DNA from: DATBDE01 sp036270095
GTDB lineage: Bacteria; Actinomycetota; Thermoleophilia; Solirubrobacterales; Solirubrobacteraceae
Direction: 5' to 3'
Assembly: GCA_036270095.1 (NCBI GenBank)
Contig: DATBDE010000004.1
Span: 1 to 36,797, forward strand
Length of the DNA stretch: 36,797 nucleotides
Positions 17,142 through 24,519 of the stretch are shown piece after piece. Each line of letters starts with the position of its first letter. Position 1 is the first letter of the stretch. The translations under genes and the position numbers were made by a program. The notes under the pieces were generated by a model. The model was not told the origin of the DNA and ran no database searches. It saw only the letters and a program-made list of their open reading frames with translations.

Positions 17142-18310
17142 GCCGCCGCGCCCAGCCGCGCCGCCAGGCCGTCGCTCAGCGCGGCCCGCCAGTACGGCCG
17201 CTCGTCGCGCCACGCATAGAGCTGGCGGGTCGCCGGACCCCCGGCGAGGCGCACGACCTCGGCCACCTCGACCACCCGCCGCTCGCCCGCGCGCCCGCGC
17301 GCCTGGTGGACGACGAGCTCGATCGCTCCCGCCACCTGCTCGCGCACCGCCGCCAGGGGGAGCGCCACGTCGGCCATCAGGGCGAGCGTCTCCAACCGTC
17401 GCAGCGCCTCCTCGGGCGAGCCCGCGTGGATCGTCGACAACGACCCCTCGTGGCCCGTCGTCATCGCGCTCAGCATGTCCAGCGCCTCGGCGCCGCGCAC
17501 CTCCCCCACCACGATGCGGTCGGGGCGCATGCGCAGCGCGTTGCGGACGAGCGCCCGGATCGGCACCTCGCCGCGGCCTTCGAGGTTCGCGGGCCGCGAC
17601 TCGAGCCGCACCACATGGGGCTGCTGCAGGCGCAGCTCGGCGGCATCCTCGATGGTCACGATCCGCTCGCCGTGCGGGATGAACGCCGACAGCGCGTTCA
17701 GCGTGGTCGTCTTGCCCGAGCCGGTCCCACCGCTGATCAGCACGTTGACCCGCGCGCGCACCGCGCCGGCCAGGAAGGCGCGCAGCGCCTCGGTCAGCGT
17801 GCCCTGCTCGACGAGCTCGGCTGCCGTGAACCCACGGCGCCGGAACCGCCGGACCGTCAGGATCGGCCCGTCCAGCGACAGCGGCGGGATGATCACGTTC
17901 ACCCGCGAGCCGTCGGGAAGGCGCGCGTCGGCCAGCGGCGAGGCCTCGTCGACCCGCCGGCCGAGCGGCGCGAGGATCCGCTCGATGACGTGGCGCAGCT
18001 CGGCCTCGGAGGCGAAGGTCACGGAGGCTGGCTCGACCCGCCCCGCGCGCTCCACGAACACGGCCCGCGGGCCGTTGACCATGACCTCGTCGACGTCGGG
18101 GTCGCGCAGCAGCGGCTCGAGCGGCCCGAGGCCGAACGAGCGCTCCGCCACCCGCGCCACCAGGGCGTCGCGCTGCTCGGCGTCCAGCAGCCCGGCCTCG
18201 CGCTCGACGATGGCACGGATGCGCGCGGAGACGTCGGGGTCGCCCGCGCCGGCCTCGGCGACTAGGCGTTCGCGCAGTGATGTCGCCAGGCGCTCGAGCG
18301 CGTCGTCCAC
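17138..18310 (-). CDS. cpaF: Tad pilus assembly ATPase CpaF/TadA
   Basis: Hexameric secretion ATPase of the type II/IV superfamily that powers Flp/Tad pilus assembly. The 390-residue product has an N-terminal domain with FGLGPLEPLLRDPDVDEVMVNG, then Walker A GGTGSGKTT (194-202), the Asp box TIEDAAEL (219-226), Walker B IVVGEVRG (266-273) and the His box GHEGSLSTIHA (286-296). All catalytic elements are intact. The GTG at 18310 is chosen because TAGGAGGGGC, containing an ideal AGGAGG, lies just upstream; that site also contains the stop of the preceding gene. It is followed by tadB and tadC in one transcription unit. Confidence 0.94.
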   Translation of the reverse strand: MDDALERLATSLRERLVAEAGAGDPDVSARIRAIVEREAGLLDAEQRDALVARVAERSFGLGPLEPLLRDPDVDEVMVNGPRAVFVERAGRVEPASVTFASEAELRHVIERILAPLGRRVDEASPLADARLPDGSRVNVIIPPLSLDGPILTVRRFRRRGFTAAELVEQGTLTEALRAFLAGAVRARVNVLISGGTGSGKTTTLNALSAFIPHGERIVTIEDAAELRLQQPHVVRLESRPANLEGRGEVPIRALVRNALRMRPDRIVVGEVRGAEALDMLSAMTTGHEGSLSTIHAGSPEEALRRLETLALMADVALPLAAVREQVAGAIELVVHQARGRAGERRVVEVAEVVRLAGGPATRQLYAWRDERPYWRAALSDGLAARLGAAA

Positions 18311-18317
18311 GCCCCTC

Positions 18318-18737
18318 CTAGGGGCGAGGGCCGGTCGGCGCGCCCCCCGGCTGCGGCGATCCGACCTCGAACCACACGCACGACTCGCCGCCCCGGTAGG
18401 TGCTCCCCCAGCGGTCGGCGAGCAGCGAGACGATGAGCAGCCCCCAGCCGCCCGGGCTCGAGCGCGCGTGGAACGCCTGCTTGAAGCCGGGGCCGTCCTC
18501 GCGGACATCGACGCGCACCCAGTTCGGATCGGCCCCGACGTTCAGCCGGATCGTGTCGTCGGCGCCCAGGCCGGCGTGGCGGACAGCGTTGGTGACGAGC
18601 TCGCTGGTCATGAGCTCGACGTCCTTGCGCCGCGTGCGTGCGATCGGGAGCCGGTCCAGCATCTGCCGCGCCAGCAGCGGGGCCGCCGGGTGGACGGCCA
18701 GCGTCTCCTCGGCGATCAGGCGCGTGGGCGCGACCAC
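18318..18737 (-). CDS. RsbW-like ATP-binding protein (HATPase_c_2)
   Basis: A 139-residue single-domain GHKL ATPase of the anti-sigma-factor serine kinase type. Seen motifs are the N-box ELVTNAVRHA (46-55), the G1 box DGPGF (81-85) and the G2-like GGWGLLIV (96-103). Such proteins either phosphorylate anti-anti-sigma factors or act as free-standing anti-sigma switches. No sigma or STAS partner is present in the window. Its stop (TAG at 18320-18318) lies inside the ribosome-binding site of cpaF, so co-transcription with the Tad genes is likely; a regulatory link to pilus expression is inferred only from position. GTG start. Confidence 0.82.
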   Translation of the reverse strand: MVAPTRLIAEETLAVHPAAPLLARQMLDRLPIARTRRKDVELMTSELVTNAVRHAGLGADDTIRLNVGADPNWVRVDVREDGPGFKQAFHARSSPGGWGLLIVSLLADRWGSTYRGGESCVWFEVGSPQPGGAPTGPRP

Positions 18738-18940
18738 CGGAGATGCACTCGGTCAGGCGGGGCGCCGCGGCGACCGGGCCGGGCGATGTCGGCCCGGCGC
18801 AGCGGCTCGGCCGGCGGTCGGGGCCGGCTCATCAGGCCGCCGTCCTTACGGCCGACGCGGCGGCCGAGCCGGCACTGGATCGGCGCGCCCTCGGGCACGT
18901 CGCCGATCCTGCGGGTGGGTTGCGCTCCGTCGTCGACCAT
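18716..18940 (-). CDS. Possible small protein, 74 aa, first gene of the Tad-proximal unit
   Basis: A short ORF (begins MVDDGAQPTRRIGDVPEGAP) starting at ATG 18940 and overlapping the start of the RsbW-like gene by 22 nt. Third codon positions are strongly G/C as in neighbouring genes, and it lies about 27 nt downstream of the predicted start from a near-consensus promoter. It is basic, with GRRVGRKDGG and several Arg/Pro stretches, and has no recognised domain. It may instead be a 5' leader. No clear ribosome-binding site is seen. Confidence 0.35.
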   Translation of the reverse strand: MVDDGAQPTRRIGDVPEGAPIQCRLGRRVGRKDGGLMSRPRPPAEPLRRADIARPGRRGAPPDRVHLRWSRPRA

Positions 18941-18973
18941 CCCTGTACGGAGGATTGCTCAACCGTCTTCAAC

Positions 18974-19002
18974 GCATTATTTCACCTCGCAGTATTTGTC
19001 AA
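18974..19002 (-). promoter_or_regulatory. Near-consensus sigma-70-type promoter upstream of the RsbW-like/Tad unit
   Basis: On the minus strand a perfect -35 TTGACA (19002-18997) is followed, after a 17-bp spacer, by TAATGC (18979-18974) within GAAATAATGCG; AATAAT two bases earlier is an alternative -10. The stretch is markedly AT-richer than its surroundings. Transcription would start near 18967 and proceed into the small ORF, the RsbW-like gene and cpaF-tadB-tadC. Confidence 0.6.
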
Positions 19003-19043
19003 ATCTCGACCAATCGGCGTGGGCACTCGTGCCCGGGCCGCAG

Positions 19044-19064
19044 CGACCTTGGGCGGTAAGGTCG
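19044..19064 (+). promoter_or_regulatory. Inverted repeat overlapping the -10 element of the DUF308 gene
   Basis: CGACCTT (19044-19050) and AAGGTCG (19058-19064) form a perfect 7-bp inverted repeat with a 7-bp spacer. The hexamer TAAGGT (19057-19062) within its right half ends 6 nt before the GTG at 19069, consistent with a leaderless start. A repressor bound to the repeat would cover the -10. Confidence 0.45.
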
Positions 19065-19068
19065 GGCC

Positions 19069-19629
19069 GTGGCCAGCGCCCATACGCCATCGCTCGAGCA
19101 GCTCTCGGAACGCTGGAAGATCACGATGGCCCTCGGGGTCATCTTCCTCGTCGTGGGCATTGTGGCGATCGTCGTGCCCGCGGCGGCATCCGTCGGCGTG
19201 GCGATCTTCCTCGGGTGGGTGCTCGTGTTCGGGGCGATCGTCCAGCTCTTCAGCGCGTTCTCGGTCGAGGGGACAGCGGGGATGGTCATCCGCCTCGTGC
19301 TCGCGGTGCTCATGGCCGCGGCGGGGATCTACCTGCTCGTGGCGCCGTTGAAGGGGACGATCACGCTGACCGTGGTGCTCACGATCTGGTTCATCGCCAC
19401 CGGGATCGTGCGGCTGTTCACGGCGTTCCGCGACCGGGGCACGCCGGCGGCGGGAGCGATGGCGGTCAGCGGCGGCGTGGCGCTCATCCTCGGGATCCTC
19501 GTGGCGCTCAACCTGCCGAGCTCCGCCTCATGGGCGCTCGGCCTGCTCGTCGGGCTCGACTTCCTGTGCTTCGGGTGGGTGCTGCTCGTGCTCGCCAACG
19601 CGGCACGGAAGCTGCGCGCGGCGCGCTGA
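19069..19629 (+). CDS. HdeD/DUF308 family membrane protein
   Basis: A 186-residue integral membrane protein with six hydrophobic segments arranged as pairs, matching the HdeD family (three DUF308 repeats of two helices each). The first pair begins ITMALGVIFLVVGIVAIVVP and the pattern recurs at IRLVLAVLMAAAGIYLLVAP and AVSGGVALILGILVALNLP. HdeD in E. coli is linked to acid resistance at high cell density; function in actinobacteria is not established. GTG start with TAAGGT 6 nt upstream. A broken enoyl-CoA hydratase gene begins 1 nt after its stop. Confidence 0.85.
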   Translation: MASAHTPSLEQLSERWKITMALGVIFLVVGIVAIVVPAAASVGVAIFLGWVLVFGAIVQLFSAFSVEGTAGMVIRLVLAVLMAAAGIYLLVAPLKGTITLTVVLTIWFIATGIVRLFTAFRDRGTPAAGAMAVSGGVALILGILVALNLPSSASWALGLLVGLDFLCFGWVLLVLANAARKLRAAR

Positions 19630-19630
19630 C

Positions 19631-20319
19631 GTGGCGCCGCTGACGGTCTCGCGCGCCGACGGCGTGGCGCGCTGACCCTGAACCGGCCCGCGAAGCGCAA
19701 CGCGCTGTCGATCGAGCTGCGCGAGCGGCTGATGGAGGAGCTGGCGGCCTTGGCGCACGACGACGACGTGCGCTGCGCGGTGCTCACCGGCGCGGGAACC
19801 GCGTTCTGCTCGGGGATGGACCGGGACGAGTTCGGCGGTGAGCGCGCGCACCGCGAGCGGCTGGTGGAGGTGAGCGTGGGCGCCTTCGCGGCGGTCGGGA
19901 CGTTCCCGAAGCCTTTGCTTGGTGCGTTGAACGGCCCGGCGGTGGCGGGCGGCTTCGCGCTCGCGTTGCTGTGCGACCTGCGCCTGGCGGCGCCGGCGGC
20001 GAGCATGGGGTTCCCCGAGGCGGCGCGGCTAGGGATCCCGCCCGCCTTCGCGGCCGCCCGCGCGGCGCTGCCCGCGCCGCTGGCGCGCGAGCTGTGCCTG
20101 ACCGGCGCGTCGCTTTCGGCCGAGGAGGCACTGCGCCGTGGCGTGGTGGCCGAAGTCGTCCCGGGAGTGGTCGATCGGGCGGTCGCGGCGGGGATCGCGG
20201 CCCAGCTGGCGTTCGTGAGTGGGGCGACGAAGCGCCGGATCCTCGTCGAGCGGGAGGCGGTGTGGGCTCCGTTCTTCGCCGAGGAGGAGCGGGCGCTGCG
20301 CGAGGCGTTGTGGCGCTAG
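19631..20319 (+). pseudogene. Enoyl-CoA hydratase/isomerase, frameshifted near the N-terminus
   Basis: Crotonase-fold protein of acyl-CoA metabolism. Reading from GTG 19631 gives an N-terminus of the family (VAPLTVSRADGVAR) that hits TGA at 19673; shifting by one base at about 19670 gives LTLNRPAKRNALSIELRERL, exactly the expected continuation, and the frame then stays open to 20319. The downstream part has the oxyanion-hole segments CSGMDRDEF and LNGPAVAGGFALALLCDLRLA and GFPEAARLG. A single missing base in GCGCG(G)CTG explains everything. Either an inactivated gene or a sequence error. The ATG at 19732 would give a truncated 195-residue protein. Its stop overlaps that of the convergent NYN gene (CTAG). 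Confidence 0.85.
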
Positions 20320-20696
20320 GGCTCGAGCGCGTCGAGGCGGCGCCGGAACGCTCCCGCGCCCTCGACGGTGCCGCCGGCGGCCCGGACGCGGTCGGCCAGG
20401 TCGGCGTCGGAGGTCACCACGCGGAGCTCGCCGGGCGTGGCGTCGGCCGCCACCATGCCCGCGATGTCGTCGTCGGCGGCGTTGGGCCCCGTGCGGCGCG
20501 CGAAGCGCAAGTCGACCTCCGCCTCGATCTCCCGGGGCCGGCCGTCGAAGACGACGGCGACCGGCTGACCCGTCGCTTGACGGAAGCGGTCGAGGTCGGC
20601 CGCGAGGGCGCGCATGGCGCGGGTGCGGTCCCGCCACCAGCCGTCGGGCCGGGAGCCGATGACGTTCATCCCGTCGACGATCCAGCGGGTCGGCAC
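20316..20696 (-). CDS. NYN domain protein, YacP/Rae1-like endoribonuclease
   Basis: A 126-residue PIN-like NYN domain protein. It opens with the family motif WIVDGMNVIGSRPDGWW (Asp8 and Asn11 predicted to bind metal), then VAVVFDGRP, and near the end ADDDIAGMVAA and VVTSDADLADRVRAAG, providing the acidic residues of a PIN-type nuclease site. Bacillus Rae1/YacP, of the same family, is a ribosome-associated mRNA endonuclease. Its GTG start is 3 bp after the stop of the broken aldo/keto reductase gene, so both were probably one transcription unit. It is intact, unlike both neighbours. Confidence 0.82.
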   Translation of the reverse strand: MPTRWIVDGMNVIGSRPDGWWRDRTRAMRALAADLDRFRQATGQPVAVVFDGRPREIEAEVDLRFARRTGPNAADDDIAGMVAADATPGELRVVTSDADLADRVRAAGGTVEGAGAFRRRLDALEP

Positions 20697-20699
20697 GGC

Positions 20700-21544
20700 T
20701 CAACCGAGCAGCGCCAGCTCGTCGGCGGTCAGGTCGATGGCGAACGCCTCGAGGTACTCCTCGTAGCTCTCGAGGTCGGGAGCGCCCGGAAGGGGGACGA
20801 TCGCCGGGGCGTGCGCGATCAGCCAGGCGAGCATGACCTGGCGTTTGGTCGCGCCGCGCGCGGCATCGACCCGCTCGACCGCGGATCCCGACGGCGCCGC
20901 CTCGCCGGGATCGGGGAAGACCAGGCGAAGAACGCGATCCCGTCGTCGCTGCATGCCTCCAGCACCGGCTCGTTGACGCGCGTGAGCAGGTCGTAGTGGT
21001 CCTGGGCCGACGCGATCGCGGTCACCGCGCGGCTCCGCCCGAGCTCCGCGACGTCGACGTTGCACACGCCGATGGACCGGATCTTTCCCTCCTCGCGGAG
21101 GTCGACGAGCGCGCCCAGCGACTCCTCCACCGGCACGTCGGGATCGATGGCGTTGGGCTGGTAGAGGCCGATGGTGTCGAGCCGCAGGCGCTGCAGGCTC
21201 CCCTCGCAGGCCTCGCGCAGCTGCTCGGGACGGCCAGTCTCCCGCCAGTGCTCGTCGCCGAGCGCGATGCGCCCGCCCTTGGTCGCGATGACCACGTCGG
21301 CGTCGTAGGGGTAGAGGGCCTCGGCGATGAGGCGTTCGCTGATTTCGGGCCGTAACAGTCGGCGGTGTCGAACAGCTGCATGCCGGCCTCCCGCGCCCGG
21401 CGGACGGTGCGACGGGCGGCGTCGAGATCGCGCGGCGGCCCGAAGGTCCCGGGGCCGGTCAGGCGCACGCCGCCGAACGCCGACCCGGCGGACCGTGACA
21501 TCGTCGCCGAGCGCGGTCGTGCCGATGCGGTCCCAGTCGGGCAT
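20700..21544 (-). pseudogene. Aldo/keto reductase with three frameshifts
   Basis: NADPH-dependent oxidoreductase of the AKR superfamily, recoverable only by joining three reading frames. From ATG 21544 (MPDWDRIGTTALGDDVTV) an extra base near 21478 moves to the frame encoding GVRLTGPGTFGPP and GMQLFDTADCYGP; a missing base near 21346 returns to the first frame (ISERLIAEALYPYDADVVIATKGG, EGKIRSIGVCNVDV, GIAFFAW); a missing base near 20920 moves to the frame with FPDPGEAAPSGS and IVPLPGAPDLESYEEYLEA to the stop. Asp and Tyr (DTADCYG) and Lys (ATKGG) of the catalytic tetrad remain, but the His position reads Asn (YQPNAID). Likely a pseudogene or local sequence errors. Confidence 0.85.
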
Positions 21545-21570
21545 CGCGCGGCGGACCCTAGTGGCTGGGG

Positions 21571-22269
21571 CTAGGCCAAGCCCGCTCCGATCTCGGTTCC
21601 CGCCGAGCCGTGGCGGTCGTCGCCCGCCGCGCGCGGCAGGAGCCGGATCTCGCGCGCGAAGGCCTGGGCCGCCGCCAGGTAGACCGCCTGCTTGACCGTC
21701 ACCCGCAGCGAGGCGGCGACGCGCGGGCCCGGCGACTGCGACGACGAGCCTGCGCTCTCGGGCGCCGCCGATGCGGCCAGCACCTCGACGTCCTCGAGCG
21801 CCAGCGTTGTGCTGCCACCGTCCCCGTGGTCGCTCTCGCGGGTGACGAGGACGTCGACGTGACCCCCGGGCTGGATGAGCTCGGCGGACCCGGAGGCGAC
21901 GACGTCGGCCACGCGCTCGCCCGGCCGCACCGGTGCCCCCGGCGGCGGCGCGCCGCCGGCGCCGGCGAGGTCGTTGGTCGACAGGTATCCGCCAGAGGCC
22001 ACGGGAACGGCCGTGCGCTGGCCGAGCACGTCCCTGGGCGCGCTGGCGGCCGCGGCGGGCGCGTAGCGCGCGGGGATGCGCCGGACCGCGAGCCGCTGGG
22101 TCGTGAGCCGGGCGCCGGCGGGGAGGTCGCCGCGTGCGACGACGACGGGCGTGTCGGGGCCGAGCTGGCGGGAGAGGGCGGCCTCGCGGCGTGCGACGTC
22201 CGAGGCCGCGAGCGCGCCGAGGACGAGGGCGAGCCCGATGAGGAGGACGGCGCGGCGCCGGCGGGTCAC
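21571..22269 (-). CDS. cpaB: CpaB/RcpC-like SAF domain pilus assembly protein
   Basis: A 232-residue protein with an N-terminal TM anchor (AVLLIGLALVLGALAAS), followed by a SAF domain beginning VVVARGDLPAGARLTTQRLAVRRIP with the periodic beta pattern and LSTNDLAG, then the RcpC/CpaB C-terminal domain containing VDVLVTRE and a late KQAVYLAAAQAFAREIRLLPR. CpaB/RcpC is an extracytoplasmic component of Tad/Flp pilus biogenesis. The GTG overlaps the stop of the histidine kinase gene (GTGA). The cpaF-tadB-tadC genes lie 2.8 kb further on in the same orientation, so this is probably part of the same pilus system. Confidence 0.82.
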   Translation of the reverse strand: MTRRRRAVLLIGLALVLGALAASDVARREAALSRQLGPDTPVVVARGDLPAGARLTTQRLAVRRIPARYAPAAAASAPRDVLGQRTAVPVASGGYLSTNDLAGAGGAPPPGAPVRPGERVADVVASGSAELIQPGGHVDVLVTRESDHGDGGSTTLALEDVEVLAASAAPESAGSSSQSPGPRVAASLRVTVKQAVYLAAAQAFAREIRLLPRAAGDDRHGSAGTEIGAGLA

Positions 22270-22997
22270 CGCGGCACCTCGGCCCCTTGCACCGCAGGGA
22301 GATCCAGGGCGAGGCACGACGGCCGCTCCAGGCGGAGCGCTCCCCCATGCGCCCGGGCGATCTCGGCCGCTATCGCCAGGCCGCGGCCTCGGGCCCCCTG
22401 GCCCGCGCGGGCGCGGCCCACGTGCGCGTCGAGCGATGCGGGCAGGCCCAGGCCGGCGTCGCTGACGCGCAGCGTCACGCCGTCGGCGCGTCGGCCGACG
22501 CCCACGCGCACCGCTCCCGCGCCGTGCTCGAGCGCGTTGGCGACGAGGTTGCCCAGCGCCTGGGCCAGCCGTTCCGGGTCGCCGCGCACGATCGTGTCGG
22601 CCTCGGCTCCCGCCTCCACGCACACGAACCGGCCCTGCGCCGCCGCGACCGGCTCCCACGACGCCGCCACCTCGGCCAGCAGCTCGCCCAGCGCCACCGG
22701 GCGCGACTCGCCCGGCCACGCGGGCGCCGCCGCGCCGCGCACCGCGTCAAGGTCCCCCAGCAGGCGACCCGCTCGCGCGAGCTCGCGCTCGATCGCCGCC
22801 GCCCGCCCCCGCCGGTCGCCGTTCGCGCCGGCCAGCCCGTGCGCCGCCAGCCGCGCGGCGGTCAGCGGCCGGCGCAGCTCGTGCGACGCGCGCGCGAGCC
22901 GCTCCATGCGGGCGTCGAGCTCGCGGCGCGCCGCGAGGGCGAGCGCGAGCGCTCCGGCCGCCGCCGCCCAGCCGAAGGCCGCAACGGCCGCGGTCAT
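22266..22997 (-). CDS. Small sensor histidine kinase
   Basis: A 243-residue kinase with one N-terminal TM helix (about 5-23) and no extracytoplasmic sensor domain. HisKA shows ASHELRRPLTAARL with His39 as phosphoacceptor; HATPase_c shows the N-box LGNLVANALEHG (148-159), G1 DAGLGLP (180-186) and a short G2 GRGLAIA (204-210). Membrane-proximal sensing or a partner protein would have to supply the signal. The ATG is preceded by GTGGAGGA and overlaps the response regulator stop (ATGA). Together with cpaB downstream it forms one operon. Confidence 0.87.
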   Translation of the reverse strand: MTAAVAAFGWAAAAGALALALAARRELDARMERLARASHELRRPLTAARLAAHGLAGANGDRRGRAAAIERELARAGRLLGDLDAVRGAAAPAWPGESRPVALGELLAEVAASWEPVAAAQGRFVCVEAGAEADTIVRGDPERLAQALGNLVANALEHGAGAVRVGVGRRADGVTLRVSDAGLGLPASLDAHVGRARAGQGARGRGLAIAAEIARAHGGALRLERPSCLALDLPAVQGAEVPR

Positions 22998-23710
22998 TCC
23001 TCCACCGGCCCGTCGATCAACCGGTAGCCCACGCCCCAGACGTTGAGCACGAACCGATCGCCGCCGCGGCTCAGCTTCTGTCGCAGCCGGCACGCGTGCG
23101 AGTCGAGCGTGCGCGTCGAGCCGAGCGCGCGAAAGCCCCAGACGTTGCGCAGCAGCTCCTTCTTCGTGAACACCCGTGTGGGCTCGGTGGCCAGCGTGCG
23201 CAGCAGCGCGAACTCCTTCTGCGAGAGCACGATCCGGCGCCCGCGCAGGGTCACGTCGCGCGACGGCGGGTCGATCCGCAGCTCGCCCACCCGCAGCGTG
23301 CCCTGCCCCGGCCGGAGGTTCGCCCGCCGCAGCAGGGCCTCGATGCGCGCCCGCACCTCCGCGTAGGCGAACGGCTTGACGACGTAGTCGTCCGCCCCGC
23401 GCTCGAACCCGCGCAGCCGGTCGAGCTCCGACGACCGGCCCGACAGGACGAGCACCGGCGTGTGCGGATCGAGGCGGCTCGCGATGCCGTCGGCCGACCG
23501 CACCTCGCGCACGAGGTCGAGCCCGGCGGCGTCCGGCAGGACGACGTCGACGACGACCAGGTCGGGGAACTTGGCCTCCAGCAGCCGCCGCCCGTCGCGC
23601 ACGCAGTCGGCCACGAGCATGTCGAACCCGTCCGCGGTCAGGTTGTCGGCGAGGAATGTCCGCGTGGCGTCGTCGTCCTCGACGAGCAGGATCGTGTGGG
23701 CGCCGTCCAT
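22994..23710 (-). CDS. OmpR/PhoB-family response regulator
   Basis: A 238-residue two-component regulator. The receiver domain has acidic pocket EDDD (11-14), phosphoacceptor Asp55 in VVVDVVLP, Ser90 in place of the usual Thr/Ser, and Lys112 in VVKPF. The C-terminal winged helix has ELRIDPPSRDVTLRGRRI, LSQKEFALLRTLA, KKELLRNVWG and the recognition helix region TRTLDSHACRLRQKL, ending in VWGVGYRL. It heads the operon RR-HK-cpaB, so it may control pilus genes, including its own operon. GCGAAG-GG-CTTCGC (23723-23736), a perfect short palindrome, lies 12 bp upstream of its start. Confidence 0.93.
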   Translation of the reverse strand: MDGAHTILLVEDDDATRTFLADNLTADGFDMLVADCVRDGRRLLEAKFPDLVVVDVVLPDAAGLDLVREVRSADGIASRLDPHTPVLVLSGRSSELDRLRGFERGADDYVVKPFAYAEVRARIEALLRRANLRPGQGTLRVGELRIDPPSRDVTLRGRRIVLSQKEFALLRTLATEPTRVFTKKELLRNVWGFRALGSTRTLDSHACRLRQKLSRGGDRFVLNVWGVGYRLIDGPVEE

Positions 23711-23722
23711 GCCCGGTGTAGG

Positions 23723-23736
23723 GCGAAGGGCTTCGC
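23723..23736. promoter_or_regulatory. Short palindrome upstream of the response regulator
   Basis: GCGAAG, two bases, then CTTCGC form a perfect 6-bp inverted repeat 12 bp upstream of the response regulator start. It could be an operator or a small hairpin between this operon and the upstream gene. No further support was found. Confidence 0.25.
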
Positions 23737-23778
23737 GCCGCGCCCCCCGTGAAGGGCACGCCGCGCGGTCGCGCCGCC

Positions 23779-24405
23779 CTAGCTCGACGACGCCGCCGCG
23801 GCCGCGATGATGACCACGATCAGCACGATGAAGAAGAAGATCCAGAGCGCGAACGCGGCAAGGACCTCGATGAACGTGATCGGGTCCTCGGTCGCGTAGC
23901 CGTTGGAGCGGAGGTCCCAGTACTCGTTGAGCTGGTTCTGGCTCAGCCCGATTCCCGCCGGCGACACGAAGATCCAGATCACGAGCATCACGACGGGGTC
24001 GATGTCGTTGGGCATCGCGAAGCGGCGGCGCAGCTCGGCGATGTCGCGCAGGAGCCAGTAGAGGATGAAGTAGTTGAGGATCGGCACCAGAAGGCCCCAG
24101 GTCTGTGCCGTGACGTTGTCGTAGGTGCCGAGCTCGGCCGTCACCTTCGGGCGGGTCTTGTAGAACCACCAGAACAGGTACGTGCCGCCGAACAGGAAGA
24201 CGACCACCCGCACGATGCCGCGCTTGACCGCCCACCCCACGGCCGGGGCCACCGCAGCGGGCTGAGCGGGCTGAGGCGGCCGGGCCGGCGGCGGCACGGC
24301 GGGAGGCTGCGCCGGCGGCTGCTGGGGCTGCCCGTACGGCGGCGGAGCCGGCGGCTGCTGCGGCTGGCCGTACGGCGGCTGGTTGGGGTCGGTCGGCGCG
24401 CCCAC
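23779..24405 (-). CDS. DUF4234-like membrane protein with Pro/Gln-rich N-terminus
   Basis: A 208-residue protein. Residues 1-56 are a disordered cytoplasmic tail with repeated PPYGQPQQPP units; then come four hydrophobic segments. The first, IVRVVVFLFGGTYLFWWFYKT, followed by a Thr/Asn-rich loop and ILNYFILYWLLRDIAELRRRF, matches the pattern of DUF4234 proteins (YxxxWxYxT and a second helix with charged exit). Function unknown. GTG start with TAGGGT (24419-24414) 8 nt upstream; GGAGGC could also serve as a ribosome-binding site. Confidence 0.75.
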   Translation of the reverse strand: MGAPTDPNQPPYGQPQQPPAPPPYGQPQQPPAQPPAVPPPARPPQPAQPAAVAPAVGWAVKRGIVRVVVFLFGGTYLFWWFYKTRPKVTAELGTYDNVTAQTWGLLVPILNYFILYWLLRDIAELRRRFAMPNDIDPVVMLVIWIFVSPAGIGLSQNQLNEYWDLRSNGYATEDPITFIEVLAAFALWIFFFIVLIVVIIAAAAASSS

Positions 24406-24469
24406 GCCTCCGGACCCTACTCGCGCTGCAAGACACCATGCACTCGTCAGGACGAGGAGGACTCCGCCA

Positions 24470-24475
24470 TAAGAT
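24470..24475 (+). promoter_or_regulatory. Possible -10 element (TAAGAT) before the 154-aa hypothetical
   Basis: TAAGAT in the 114-bp gap between divergent genes, about 45 nt before the ATG at 24520. No convincing -35 hexamer accompanies it. Nothing else was seen in this gap apart from the TAGGGT hexamer of the opposite gene. Confidence 0.25.
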
Positions 24476-24519
24476 CACGACGCTCGCGGCCCGACCGGGC
24501 CGTTCGCCTCGCTCTAGCG

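Noticed and set aside
24438..24519. Earlier ATG at 24438 for the 154-aa hypothetical
   Set aside because: It is out of frame with the gene.
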